Positions 38,301 through 46,959 of a stretch of DNA of 64,000 bases are shown here, in pieces; within the stretch, counting starts at the first letter, position 1, and each line of letters starts with the position of its first letter. The translations under genes and the position numbers were made by a program. The stretch comes from Eumeta japonica. Lineage: Eukaryota; Arthropoda; Insecta; Lepidoptera; Psychidae. The notes beneath the pieces are model-generated. The model had not been told where the DNA came from and searched no databases. It saw only the letters and a list, made by a program, of their open reading frames with translations. The stretch covers positions 62,001-126,000 of the forward strand of contig BGZK01000907.1 in the NCBI GenBank assembly GCA_005406025.1, written 5' to 3'.

Positions 38301-41300
38301 AACGGGTCGAGTTTTAAAATACCTACTGTGAAAACAATAACGAGATAACGCCAATTCCTTAGCCGTGAATAACCCTGCAGTTTGCTGCGGCGACGAGCAC
38401 TCATTATGATGACATATAAATCTTAAAGTGATTCCAGCGACGAGTTCTTCCGTCAGGCCTTTGCCATATACGACCGCGCCGGAGAGCCGTCCTGCCGTTC
38501 TGCCCGATAAGGGTAAATAAGCGTTTTTCACGGCAGCGAAGAACCCTTATTTAGCAAACCGCATCTGACTCAGACGTCGAGAACGCGAACTTATTTGTCA
38601 AGCGAAACGGACGAGTGCGACGACGGCGACGTGACTCACGGTCAGGATATGCTAGGCGCGATCGACAGGTGGCGCGCGTGGGCGGGGAGCTCGCGATCGA
38701 TTCGATACAGATTAAATTACAATTACGTGTCTCTAATGAGATCGATATCCCTTATAAAATACATTCAATGTTTTAATGAACAGTAATACTTTGCGAATAT
38801 TTTAATTAATAATGATCACCATTTATGTTACAAGCTACGATTGAAAACGGCGTGTTATTGTTACTGTTAGTAAATAATATGTTTTTACCTATATATATTA
38901 CTCATGTACTGTATTTCAAAGACACACCTATGCTACTGCCAATTTTTTTTAATAGATCATTTAATTTTACACAATTTCTTCCCTTTCCTTTTGTTTTACC
39001 TTTAACTTTATATTGAGGTTCTCAACAGGTAGACCTCATTCAAAGAGGACGCATCGGCGGCAATCTTTTTCGTGAATTATATCCATTATGCTAATGTTGT
39101 TAACGTTCAGCTCCTATAAGTAATAAACTAATTTTTACTTTACGGTCTAAATATTTCCATTCTTGATACTCATCATAACAATGAAAACTTCTACCAAATC
39201 TCTGTCATAATTTCTGGTTTTTTCATGTTTTTTTTTTCAGACAGATGGATGGACATGCGCTGTAGACTTTCTTTTATATAGAATAGTTAATTAAGAGCCT
39301 CTTCCGCCATCTCCTTTTGAATTGACTTTGAAAAGTCACTTTTAAAATAAAGCTTGTGTTCCATGTTTTCCTTTTAACGGGTCTTAGCGCGAACAACTGT
39401 TAGAAGGAGAACGTGTAACGAAAAATTAATTTTAAAGTGATTTTTTTTCTTAAATGTTAGTATAAAAGGCGATGGTGGAAGAGGATCTAAGAGCAGATTC
39501 TGTTAATAAATCGCAGTATTATCTCTTAACTCCTAACCGTCCTAATCGTAAAGTAGTTCCGTAGCTTTCATCATCAGCTCAGCAGCATGAGATGTAGACT
39601 CCCAGACGTAAAAATGTAAATATCTAAAAAAAAGAGTTCAAGCGTATTACTTGAGTTTATCCTTCGATTTCATCAGATCCTAACGTGGTGACTGTGGGGC
39701 CACCTCGGGAGTACAGCTTTTCAAAAAAAAAATTGCTTTCCAAATCGGTCCATGATCGCCGAAATTATCACTGAACATAAATGTAAAAAATACATTCGTC
39801 CTTTTTTTTTGAAGTCGGTTAATAAATCTATGTGCATTAATTATTTACCTACTGAGTATTCATGACTGCACACCATTTACAGCAATAATACCGATATACG
39901 TGGACAATTTCGTAAGGATGTTTTTCTTTTGATCGAGGGAACTCTAAAAAAGTTTGTGTTAATGTAGTCGTCGATACAATTGATATTATTGTTTTCTTTT
40001 TTGGTTAAGTTACGCAAAAAAATACGCCATTGAGAGACGTGTTAAAACAAAAGTTTTACATAGACATTATTTATATATTTATGAAGATTTATGAAGCATT
40101 TATACAAGCATTATAAAGCATTTATAAAGCTTTTCAAGAAAAGATAATTCTGTAACAATATAATATGCAAAAGACGTATAATATGATACATGAATTGAGA
40201 CCGATCTTAAAAATAAAGCTTCCAACAACATATAAACAACCTGTCTCGTTTGTGTAAGCATCGGTAATAAACTATATTATTTAATAATAGCGACGGCGAC
40301 CGCGTTGATGTTAAAGCCGTTTGTCATTCTGCTAAGCCCGAAGATATATAATTAATACGTTTTATACTACGTCTGTTGCTCGTGATTTACGAGACGATCC
40401 TATTAAACTAATTGGTCACACCGATCATTACGCAGATAGCATCAGCCTAATGACCGCCCGTAGACGGTAACAAACAAAGCTCGATGTTGGGCACGTGGGA
40501 TGCCGCGCCGCGACAAAAACTAGTGCCGAGCGAAATATCGTTTTGCGTCGTGCCCGGGAGACGAACGTGGGCGTGCTGATTATGCGATACCCAGTCGAGT
40601 TGCAATCATTGTTCGCGTTTGCTGAGAGATTTACTTAACTCATCCGTTCGTAGATTCGTTGATTTAGATACTGAATTAGAAAAATAAGCCCTAGATTCTT
40701 TGATTGAACAGAGAAATTGATGGATGTAATATTTGTATTCAAAAGGATGTGCTTAAAAACGTACAGATTTTTTTAAATTTTAATATGGTTATAATAATTG
40801 AAATCTTTTTATTTCAGAGGCCAATTTTCAAGTACGCTCGGCCGCTTCAGTCACTCTACCAGCCGTTTGAATCCAAACGGTGAAGCCGAAGACGAGTACG
40901 CGCGCACGGCACGGACCCTGCCGCGGAAGTTGCACGACAAGAAGGAGAAACCCACCGAGAAATCTGCCTCCAGCAAGTACTGGCACCGGCTGACGCCTAG
41001 CAAACGTAGTTCGAGCGCGGTCAACGTGTCGGCCACGTCCGAGAACAAACTCAACGGGTATCCGCCGGGGCCCGCTAAGCCGGCCCGCACTTACAAAGCC
41101 CTCAACAGGAGCAAGAGTTTCGCGATGGGTGCACCCGAGGGTGAGACGCACCCACGTTACGCATCTGGAGTTAACCGTAATCATTCTACCCTTTACAAAT
41201 CTAATCCTCAACTCGCCCGTCTAGATGAAACCCCTGAGCAGCTCAAGAGTCCCGGCATCGTGTCCATCATAAACCGCAGCCAACGCGACCTCGCGGACGC

Positions 41301-42000
41301 GGTGTCTCGTGAGACTGAACGTCGTCGTGATGGGTTGTTCGGCGCCCGTTACGGCACTACCAGCTCGCCTGCTAACGGACACGTCAACGGCTACCACCGC
41401 ACCTACGAAGAAGCCGACAAGAAAAAGATCTTCATGAAAGGACTCCGTGAACGCGCTCCGGAGCTCTACCACACGCTACACGCGGACGAGGAATCGGACG
41501 GCAGCCGACTCTCCTCCAGATACGGCTCGCCCTCACCCCTATATAAGGATAAAGCATCGGAAGAGAAGAAGACTCTGTTCAAAACCGACTCTTACAACAG
41601 AGAGACGAGTCCTTACGTTCCTCGTTATGAATCCTCTCGGGTGAAATCTCCTGCACTCCGGCGTGGCAGCAACAGCAGCGACAATTACTCCGAGACGTAT
41701 CGGTACCAAACACGCTCCGGCGATCCCGAACGGCCCAGCGTCACCGACGTCGTCGAGACCATCAGCAAGAAAGTGATTCCGTCGCGCGACGGCCGCTCGA
41801 AGGAGATAGTCGAATCGAGGGAAGTCAACTCGGTCACTAAGAACCGCTACAAGGGTGACCCGCTGACCGCTTCGAAATACCTCGACAACGGTGTCAGATC
41901 CTCGCCTCTGAGCTACGAGCATAGAAACGGCTCTGCGCCACTTTATACCGAACGAAAAATTAGTAATTACAAAGTGACGGAAAAAGCGCGTAATTATTAA
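20247..42000 (+). CDS. Unidentified Ser/Arg/Pro-rich disordered protein, six exons, 5' end missing
   Basis: Six plus-strand exons (20247-20399, 21885-21986, 22409-22559, 23172-23258, 33370-34606, 40818-42000) have GT donors and AG acceptors. Their phases chain exactly (0, 0, 1, 1, 2), giving 2913 nt, or 970 codons plus a TAA. Residues 1-165 are acidic/basic and helix-prone, with short Thr-rich strands (GTLVTETRRT, THTHSRTRT). Residues 166-576 are low complexity: SH3-ligand-like prolines (APPPPVYADR), many SP and RS dipeptides, and a basic amphipathic patch (SIRKLVGKIRSASAERR). Residues 578-970 are Ser/Lys/Arg-rich with a helix-like segment (FMKGLRERAPELYHTLH). No folded catalytic domain, signal peptide or membrane segment was seen. 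The composition suggests a cytoskeletal or scaffold protein, but that is inference. The start codon lies upstream and was not identified. Confidence 0.8.
20400..21884 (+). other. Intron between exons A and B
   Basis: Begins GTAAGTAACC and ends TTTTTTATCGCAG. It contains the tRNA-like patch at 21270-21365 and otherwise AT-rich DNA. Confidence 0.75.
21270..21365 (+). repeat. Possible decayed tRNA-derived SINE head
   Basis: A GC-rich patch holds TTCCT / AGGAA arms around a seven-base loop, like an anticodon arm. This is followed by CAGGGTTCTAATCCGG, which resembles a polymerase III B box (GGTTCRANTCC) with one mismatch. The acceptor stem and A box are not convincing, so it is not a functional tRNA gene. 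It lies inside an intron. Confidence 0.25.
21885..21986 (+). CDS. Exon B of the Ser/Arg-rich gene
   Basis: 34 whole codons between the acceptor ATCGCAG and the donor GTACGG. It contains ELRALRADGTLVTETRRT. Phase 0 at both ends matches exons A and C. Confidence 0.88.
22409..22559 (+). CDS. Exon C of the Ser/Arg-rich gene
   Basis: Starts after a pyrimidine-rich tract and CTAG, in phase 0. It ends in phase 1 before GTTAATAT. It encodes a charged helical stretch (RRARLEAEQRTELMAGG) followed by HTHSRTRTEE. The in-frame stop immediately before the acceptor (TAG at 22406) supports this start. Confidence 0.82.
23172..23258 (+). CDS. Exon D of the Ser/Arg-rich gene
   Basis: 87 nt, phase 1 to phase 1, between the acceptor AATATTTTAG and the donor GTAACT. 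It reads EREGQPVMDENWDSLSV and ends in an Arg-rich run (RMRRQRRLRHN). An alternative donor GTAAGG lies inside at about 23221. An alternative ending is read-through to a TAA at 23290. The phase match to exon E supports the donor at 23259. Confidence 0.8.
25350..25440 (+). repeat. Possible decayed tRNA-like repeat
   Basis: Contains AAGCCCGGTCGATTCCGGTT, which resembles a polymerase III B box in a stem. No convincing A box or acceptor stem is present, so this is at best a SINE relic. Confidence 0.2.
26093..26206 (+). repeat. Polypyrimidine low-complexity tract
   Basis: About 110 bases strongly dominated by C and T on the plus strand (for example CTCTGTCTCTTCTCC followed by C7). It yields chance frames on both strands. 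Such a tract can adopt triplex DNA, but no function is shown. Confidence 0.7.
27540..28015 (+). pseudogene. Fragment of an RTE-type non-LTR retrotransposon reverse transcriptase
   Basis: The 5' part reads LLYAVDQ where active reverse transcriptases have YADD, so one catalytic Asp is changed. Then, after small frame changes, it reads SACGLQEMVNK and DKTKVML. The long open part (27675-28015) contains EFVYLGSLFTNNGKHDREIE, NAGNKVNGALLAIMNSKS and PTPMYGSEDWIWQKK, the palm-end and thumb region of the RTE-like elements abundant in Lepidoptera. It stops early, and the endonuclease and most of the reverse transcriptase are absent. This is a typical 5'-truncated and decayed copy. The clade name is from recognition of these motifs. 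Confidence 0.85.
28897..30045 (+). mobile_element. GGAACCCT-type dispersed repeat
   Basis: Starts TTTTAGGGTTTCCAACC, then AAAATGGCAAAAACGGAATCC, and passes GTCCGTCCGTTCG. Near 29610-29660 it has GGAACCCTATAATGAGC and GCGCTTGGCCGGTTTT, phrases that close a repeat family seen very often in moth and butterfly DNA. A further inverted match to the start (TTGCTACGGAACTCTAAAA) lies at about 30022-30041, so the element may extend that far, or two copies may be joined. The open frames across 29426-29972 have no motif. A C10 run sits at 29265. Confidence 0.5.
32570..33369 (+). promoter_or_regulatory. GC-rich island upstream of exon E, candidate internal promoter
   Basis: CG-dense patches at about 32590-32690 and 32905-33000, and a third at about 33230-33350, lie directly before exon E. 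From an ATG at 33000 (in-frame stop TGA at 32994) the frame is open for 123 codons straight into exon E. An alternative transcript starting here would therefore add a novel N-terminus. However, the last part is the pyrimidine tract and acceptor (TTCTGTTCACAG) of the main splice form, so the open frame may be chance. Which reading is right needs transcript data. Confidence 0.35.
33370..34606 (+). CDS. Exon E of the Ser/Arg-rich gene, large disordered exon
   Basis: 1237 nt, starting with the last two bases of a split Glu codon and ending with the first two bases of a split Arg codon before GTGAGA. The opening EHDKEFAKRPLDIDIEEETR leads into KWLESHFGSDSRSSHDS, then long Pro/Ser/Arg-rich sequence with many SP and RS dipeptides (RERRGSPERERTPPRRR). 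A basic amphipathic patch lies near its three-quarter point. Very high GC and strong codon bias toward C/G third positions set it apart from the surroundings. Frames on the other strand across this exon are shadows. Confidence 0.92.
36190..36560 (-). repeat. Helitron-like end followed by degenerate hexamer tract
   Basis: AACTAGCTTTTGCCTCC at about 36189 resembles the repeat end seen at 13540. It is followed by runs such as CATGATCCCGATCCC, CTCGATCCTAATC and ATTTCGATCGCGATCC. The pairing of the same end with the same kind of six-base tract at two places suggests one element family. Confidence 0.4.
37970..38215 (-). repeat. GGAACCCT-type dispersed repeat, reverse copy
   Basis: The phrases TTCAAAAGATACAGCCGTTG, ACGAACGAACAGATAGACGG and AGTGATAGGGCCCC occur in the order expected for the 5' half of the family at 28897, read on the minus strand. 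The copy is degraded and its outer ends are unclear. Confidence 0.4.
38340..38602. other. Balanced-composition patch of unknown role
   Basis: Richer in GC than its flanks. It is open on the minus strand for 86 codons (38271-38531) without a recognisable domain. It directly precedes the candidate cassette exon, so the two may form one conserved island. Confidence 0.3.
38603..38668 (+). CDS. Candidate 66-nt in-frame cassette exon of the Ser/Arg-rich gene
   Basis: Bounded by TTTGTCAAG and the donor CAG|GTGGCG. It is GC-rich and its length is a multiple of three. Placed between exons E (ending in phase 2) and F it keeps the frame open and encodes an acidic stretch, ETDECDDGDVTHGQDMLGAI. Acidic content contrasts with the basic neighbours. 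The polypyrimidine tract is weak, and no transcript evidence is available, so this remains a candidate. Confidence 0.35.
39295..39487. mobile_element. Foldback MITE with long inverted arms
   Basis: The left end GAGCCTCTTCCGCCATC and the right end, complementary to GATCCTCTTCCACCATC, form imperfect terminal inverted repeats of over 20 bp. Inner stretches (AGTCACTTTTAAAAT and its partner ATTTTAAAGTGA) also pair. The unit is 193 bp and noncoding. The trinucleotide TAA lies directly outside both ends and may be a PIF/Harbinger-type duplication, but three bases can match by chance. Confidence 0.65.
39655..39826 (+). repeat. Dispersed repeat tail ending in GAAGTCGGTTAATAAA
   Basis: The ordered phrases TTTCATCAGATCCTAACG, GGGGCCACCTCGGGAG, CCAAATCGGTCCATGATCG and TTTTTTTGAAGTCGGTTAA are the end of a repeat I recognise as widespread in Lepidoptera. 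The copy is only the tail end. Confidence 0.55.
40270..40650 (+). promoter_or_regulatory. GC-rich island upstream of the last exon, candidate regulatory region
   Basis: A CG-rich patch (for example GGCACGTGGGATGCCGCGCC, containing an E-box CACGTG) about 200 bp before exon F. It has no splice-bounded open frame. Possible alternative promoter or enhancer of the same gene. Confidence 0.25.
40818..42000 (+). CDS. Exon F of the Ser/Arg-rich gene, terminal coding exon
   Basis: Begins after TTTTTATTTCAG. The first base completes the Arg codon split with exon E. It encodes 393 further residues and ends in TAA at 41998-42000. It is Ser/Arg/Lys-rich with FSSTLGRFSHSTSRLN near the start, SKYWHRLTPSKRSSS, LNRSKSFAMG and the helix-like FMKGLRERAPELYHTLH. 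It ends NYKVTEKARNY. An upstream in-frame ATG at 40798 lies within the pyrimidine tract and is probably not used. Confidence 0.92.
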
Positions 42001-42013
42001 TACAATTTTCACG

Positions 42014-42019
42014 AATAAA
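42014..42019 (+). terminator. Candidate polyadenylation signal
   Basis: AATAAA 14 bases after the stop codon of exon F. Further AATAAA copies at 42383 and 42651 are alternatives. The first is very close to the stop, so a later one is likelier to be the main site. Confidence 0.35.
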
Positions 42020-43724
42020 TGCCATATCGTCTTCCATAGATAGTGACTCGATAAAGTCAATTACAGACTGAAATGTACGCGTATAGTGCTTAAGTAACAT
42101 GCCAATGAAAGGGCATATTATATTTTTTTAACCTCTATGGTGTGTTCGCTGTAATATAAAAATGTAATGCTTTACTAATGAAGATCTTATTTCTTTATAT
42201 TTAATATTTTGTGGGCCTATACACCCTTAACTGTGACTTTGAGTCAATCAGATCTTTTTAATGACTTAATTATTATTATAATTACCATGTGAATTTTTTG
42301 TATAGTGTAATGGAAATGAAAAGCTGTAACTTACTAGGAATGTTTAATGTTAAAAATAGTGTAACACGATGAAAATTATATCAATAAAAACACTTGTGCT
42401 AATACGCACTATTCTCTCGCTTTATTTACTCAGACCAATGACTACGGTCGATTCAATAATTCCACCTTCGATAATGAAGCTCGACATTGAAGTTCGCCAT
42501 TACCGGTCGTATGCCACCAATATATGTCATTTAATTTTACACATAAGTACACAAAGTAAAAACCAAAACTGTGCATATAGCATTGACACTGAGAAATGCA
42601 ATGTAACAAATCTAAAATAAAACAGTAATTAATGTTGCTTCTCGTGAAGAAATAAATACTTATATGATACACTTTTGAGGTAATCAAAAACAACCAAAAG
42701 TTTAATACAATTATTTAGAAATGGATGGTGACACTTATGGCCTTGTTTCGTTTCTGGTGTCAACAAGTAGATATATTTAGTGAGATCAGAATTTTGAATA
42801 CATATCAGTCACATAAGTATCATGAAAAAAAAATGTAAAGACAATTATTTCAAGTAAATTAAAAAAAATCGTTGAGAAAAACTTATGCCTGAAACTGCAG
42901 TTAAGAAAAAACATGTAATCGTTGGCTGTGCTGGAGCAATCTTAGTATTTCACTACAATTATATAATAGTACTTTGTAGAGCAAACTCGACTACTCTGTG
43001 GCAGTGGCGATCAAGTATATGCCAAATTAGGGCACATTATGGTCTGCGGAATTTGCGATGAACATTTATTATTAATTTGATGTATTATGTATGTGGTTTT
43101 ATAATAGTGTGGTATTTTCACATTGGATATCGATTAAAACTATGATGTAAGCGAGAGTTGAATTTGGAAAAATACTTTCATGTAATGAGTTACGAAATCC
43201 TTCAACAAAAAATTATTATGATAATTGCAAGGACGAGGAGTTTGTGTTCTGTGTAATTATACGTAACTCAGGACAATCTACAATTCTTTTATGAATAACA
43301 TATTTGAAATACCTAGTATTCAATTAATGTGTAAAAGCGAAGGTCAATTTTCTGAAATAGTTCAATTGATTAAATAAATAGTATATATAATATTTACGCT
43401 AAAATTAAAAATACCGCACTAAGAACATTTAAGTTAAAGAAGTTTATTTAAAGTCATTTAATATTAGGATAAAAAAATTTGGTAAAACCAAATGTGCAAG
43501 TTTTAAGCGCTCTTGCCAGACGTATGTCATTATTTAAATTAGAGGTTTATGATAACATATGAGCTTTTCACCAAAAATCCTCTTTTTATATTTTTGATTT
43601 TCAAGTAATTTTGTAGTGAATTTGAATTGAAAAAAGGATAGGCATTTTTTTCATATTTATTAAATATCATAATGCAAAATTATATATGTAGTTTAATGCA
43701 TGGTTTTTTTCATTTTTAAAGAGA
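42020..43724. other. 3' UTR and intergenic AT-rich DNA, no supported gene
   Basis: Contains further AATAAA motifs at 42383 and 42651 that may end the Ser/Arg-rich transcript. No coding signal was seen. Confidence 0.45.
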
Positions 43725-43835
43725 AAATAATTATATTACTACCTCCATGTGTTGGCAATTACAAAAATAAAAACAACTTCACACTCTATTTATTTTTGTA
43801 ATTGCGAAAAGATGGCGGTAATAACATAAAATTTC
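43725..43835. repeat. Long imperfect hairpin with a perfect 17-bp core
   Basis: GCAATTACAAAAATAAA (43755-43771) and its exact complement (43789-43805) are separated by 17 nt. Pairing continues outward with mismatches (TACTACCTCCAT against ATGGCGGTAATA). The total arm is about 40 nt each side. It could be a small foldback MITE or a hairpin RNA gene. Nothing in the sequence decides between them. Confidence 0.65.
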
Positions 43836-44648
43836 ATTTCAATTTCTATTTTAGATATTTGAGCGAAATAACAGATCAAAACATGGATAACTGCGAGTTG
43901 AAAAATTCAATTACAGCTAATCGGTAGTATATTAAGCTGTGATTTTGAATACAGTTTTCCCAACCGATTAGTGATGATATTGAAAAAGAAATTAAGTTTA
44001 AAAGTTAAATAGTTTTTTAGTTATCGTGGTCACACCCAGTGTAGACGGGATTTTCAGGCGACAGTAGAAGCATACCTACGCTCGCGCTTAAAACATGCAA
44101 CAGTAATAGTGGCGGTTGGGTATCAATATATTTGATTTAAATAAAATAACAACAATTAGACCTGAAGAAGTTTCTTGTCGATTCTTTTCTTTCTTGTATA
44201 TATCAGCCCGTGGTATTATATTCATTGTAGCTTTAGGGAAAAGTCTATAATGCTTTATATTGAATTAATATTCTTTTTATATCCTTAAATAATTATAATG
44301 GCAAATGAACACCACTGATTTAATGGTTCATGCCACCATAGCCGTCGTACAAACAACTAATCAAAGTTCATTTATGATTTCTTCAAGTGGAAATTGAACA
44401 TTGGCATCGGCAACATCACAGGAAGTATTCAACTTTTCTTAAAGAATCACCGACTTTTTTAGAGTTTTTGGATAAACTTTAATTAACAAAGTATTCATTT
44501 AATAGGGCAAAAAATAAATTAAACTGCACACTGATGTGTGAAGTCTAATTTATTTTTTGCCTACAAGTTCTACAGGTTCTGTTATCAAAACCGGTACACT
44601 ATGCGGTATACCACATATTCAATCATGGGGGCCAACCTAATCTTGATC
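43836..44648. other. AT-rich intergenic DNA, no supported gene
   Basis: Nothing recognisable was seen. Confidence 0.45.
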
Positions 44649-44672
44649 ATATATATATATATATATATATAT
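44649..44672. repeat. (AT)n microsatellite
   Basis: Twelve tandem AT units. Confidence 0.9.
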
Positions 44673-45079
44673 TGGCCATCGCTTTTGCTTTATTATCTTG
44701 ATCTCGATATAAATCATTTTATGGTCTCTACATTTTAAATTAGAATATATTTGTACTCTCTTCTGCTAGGGTAAAGTTCAACTAGGCTATAAATTAGGTC
44801 GATCGAATTCTAAGACCTATAATTTTTCAGATTTTTCCCCAACTCATCGGAAAGTGGGAGACGTAAATAATAATGTGACCGTTTTCATTTTTTGTCGAAA
44901 CGGGTCATTGAAAAATAATCCGCAACCGTAACATAAAAAATAAAATCACTGCTTGTTTCGTTGTTGTAACTTCGTGTAACGTACGAAAAAAGCAGTGACG
45001 ATAATGGTGATTCAAGTCAGAAAAAAATGCGGTTGACGCGCTTAAATGGCTTATGCCAGGTAAATTATAAGAGATGTAT
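44673..45079. other. AT-rich intergenic DNA, no supported gene
   Basis: Nothing recognisable was seen. Confidence 0.4.
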
Positions 45080-45134
45080 GTGTTTTTATCGGTGTACGAG
45101 TATAATTGTTGAATTATACACCGATAAAAATCAC
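45080..45134. repeat. Hairpin with perfect 14-bp arms
   Basis: TTTTTATCGGTGTA and its exact complement TACACCGATAAAAA enclose a 20-nt loop that itself can pair (TATAATT with AATTATA). The flanking DNA (for example ATCAGTTACGCCGTTTCCGA downstream) resembles element-derived sequence, so this may be part of an unrecognised transposon. Confidence 0.55.
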
Positions 45135-46951
45135 TTTTCCTTGACCTTTTCTTGAAAATGGGACAATTCAACGTCCATTTCGGAATCTTACTTTCAGTAA
45201 TATGTACAAAGCAATTTGAAAAATCTAAATCAGTTACGCCGTTTCCGAGATATCGGTGAAAATATTTAAAAAAATATATTTGTGTCGAATAAAAACCCTC
45301 ATCTTTTTTTGTAATAAGATTTTATAAATCCACAATGAAAATGCTGAACACAAAAAAAAAATTAGAGACAACGAAACTCGAAACGCCGGGTCTACTCGTA
45401 GTAATGGATATACTAGTTATTGAACTAGTATCGACTTCAAAAACGACTAATTATTTTAAGTAATGAGTTATTAAATGTTTATATTTTACTTTTTTTAAAG
45501 TTATTGGACGATTTTGTACAGATATTGCATACGATCATTATGCAGATAATTCAGACTCTCAGCTTCAAAAAAATGATTTAATGTAGTAGTAGAAACGAAA
45601 AAAAAAACATCAAAACAGTTTAGTAAACAGTTTCTGTCAATGAACTCTGCAAAACTTAAAAACCCGATCACTTGTGAAAAAAGCCATTACTTTAGCTTTT
45701 TGTTGATCAGCTTTAAAATTAGAGCAACAACATTCATATTGAAAATGGCCGACTAATACAATGTTGTTAAATGGGATTAATAAAAAATGTAATTTTATTA
45801 ACCAAAAGGGGATTCCCACAAATAGTGGTGACCTAGAACAAGTAGTAAGTAAATATATCTCTTCGTTACCATCTGTTTCGAAGAGATTAGATTTTATGTA
45901 ATAATGCAGTAATATATTTTAAATAGCATTTAAGGCCAAGTATGCTTTGATTATGGGTACCTTTAAACGAATATTTCTAGAAAACTGTTATACTTAGCAA
46001 ACTCAAAAAAAAAATTTTAAGTATACAAAATATGTTCTGAGTTCTACCGTAGGGAAAGCTTAAATACACAGCACGTTCTTTATGATAAAAATACTAAAGT
46101 ACGTTCACTTAAAACACTAATACCAATAAATTTCTAACAGGACAATCGATAAAAACAAAATTTAAACATTATTAGTAAAATATAATTATACAGGGTTGGC
46201 CTTAAGCATTTTTGTTTATAATAAATAGTTTTCATTATAAATAAAAACTAAAATGTCGCTTACGACAAAAGTTCTATGTAACTAAATGACAATCCATCTT
46301 CCTTACTCTGCCGCTTTAAGTCGATTCTCCTTCTCACAAACACAGTAAGGGACGACGCCGTTTGGTATTGCACTTGGCCTTAAAATTTTTAATAATATTT
46401 TTTTTAATAATTTAGTAATTTTTAAATATTTTCAATACTATTTGTTACAATATTTATCATATAGTTATCATACATTTCTTACGATATCAATGTCGTAGGT
46501 CTTTCTTGAATGTGATATCGTTATAATTTAAAATAGAATAAAAATTATTAGGACTACCTAAACGAGTTCTATCACTAGACAGCAATTGTAGTGCATTTTC
46601 TTCTTCCCCATATAAAAATACTTAAATCTAAGCTTCAAATTTATTAGTGTTTTATATTTGAGAGGCTTAGATGCGTTATCTATAATTAATTAAAAAAAAA
46701 ACCGAACAAATTCAACTAGCGCGGAGAGGATTTTTGTACGAAAACATTATATTTCAAAGAGTGGTTTATAAAGTTTTATGTGATACCATTAAAAATCACG
46801 TCACCAATTGTTAGATATGTACTTTGTATGGTGCAAACATTTCGTCTGACTTTTTTTAGGTTTAATCTTAGGATAAATTTTGTGATGTTACTTGGGCTGT
46901 TATTCTTACATCTTTCCCCAGTAGCCAGACAGTTTTGACGTTATGACATAT
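45135..46951. other. AT-rich intergenic DNA, no supported gene
   Basis: Short chance frames only. It ends at the left target duplication of the outer hAT element. Confidence 0.45.
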
Positions 46952-46959
46952 GTGGACAG
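46952..46959. repeat. Left target-site duplication of the outer hAT element
   Basis: Octamer gtggacag, repeated exactly at 53925-53932 on the right side. Confidence 0.9.

Larger units (their letters stand above)
34607..40817 (+). other. Intron of about 6.2 kb between exons E and F
   Basis: Begins GTGAGATACG and ends TTTTTATTTCAG. It holds the hexamer tract at 36190, the dispersed repeat at 37970, a candidate cassette exon at 38603, a foldback MITE at 39295, another repeat at 39655 and a GC-rich island at 40270. Confidence 0.7.

Noticed and set aside
40798..40817. ATG at 40798 as the start of a separate gene
   Set aside because: It lies in the pyrimidine tract of a good acceptor, and the exon completes a split codon from exon E.
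40828..42060. Minus-strand open frames over exon F
   Set aside because: Shadow frames of the plus-strand terminal exon; no motif and no splice logic of their own.
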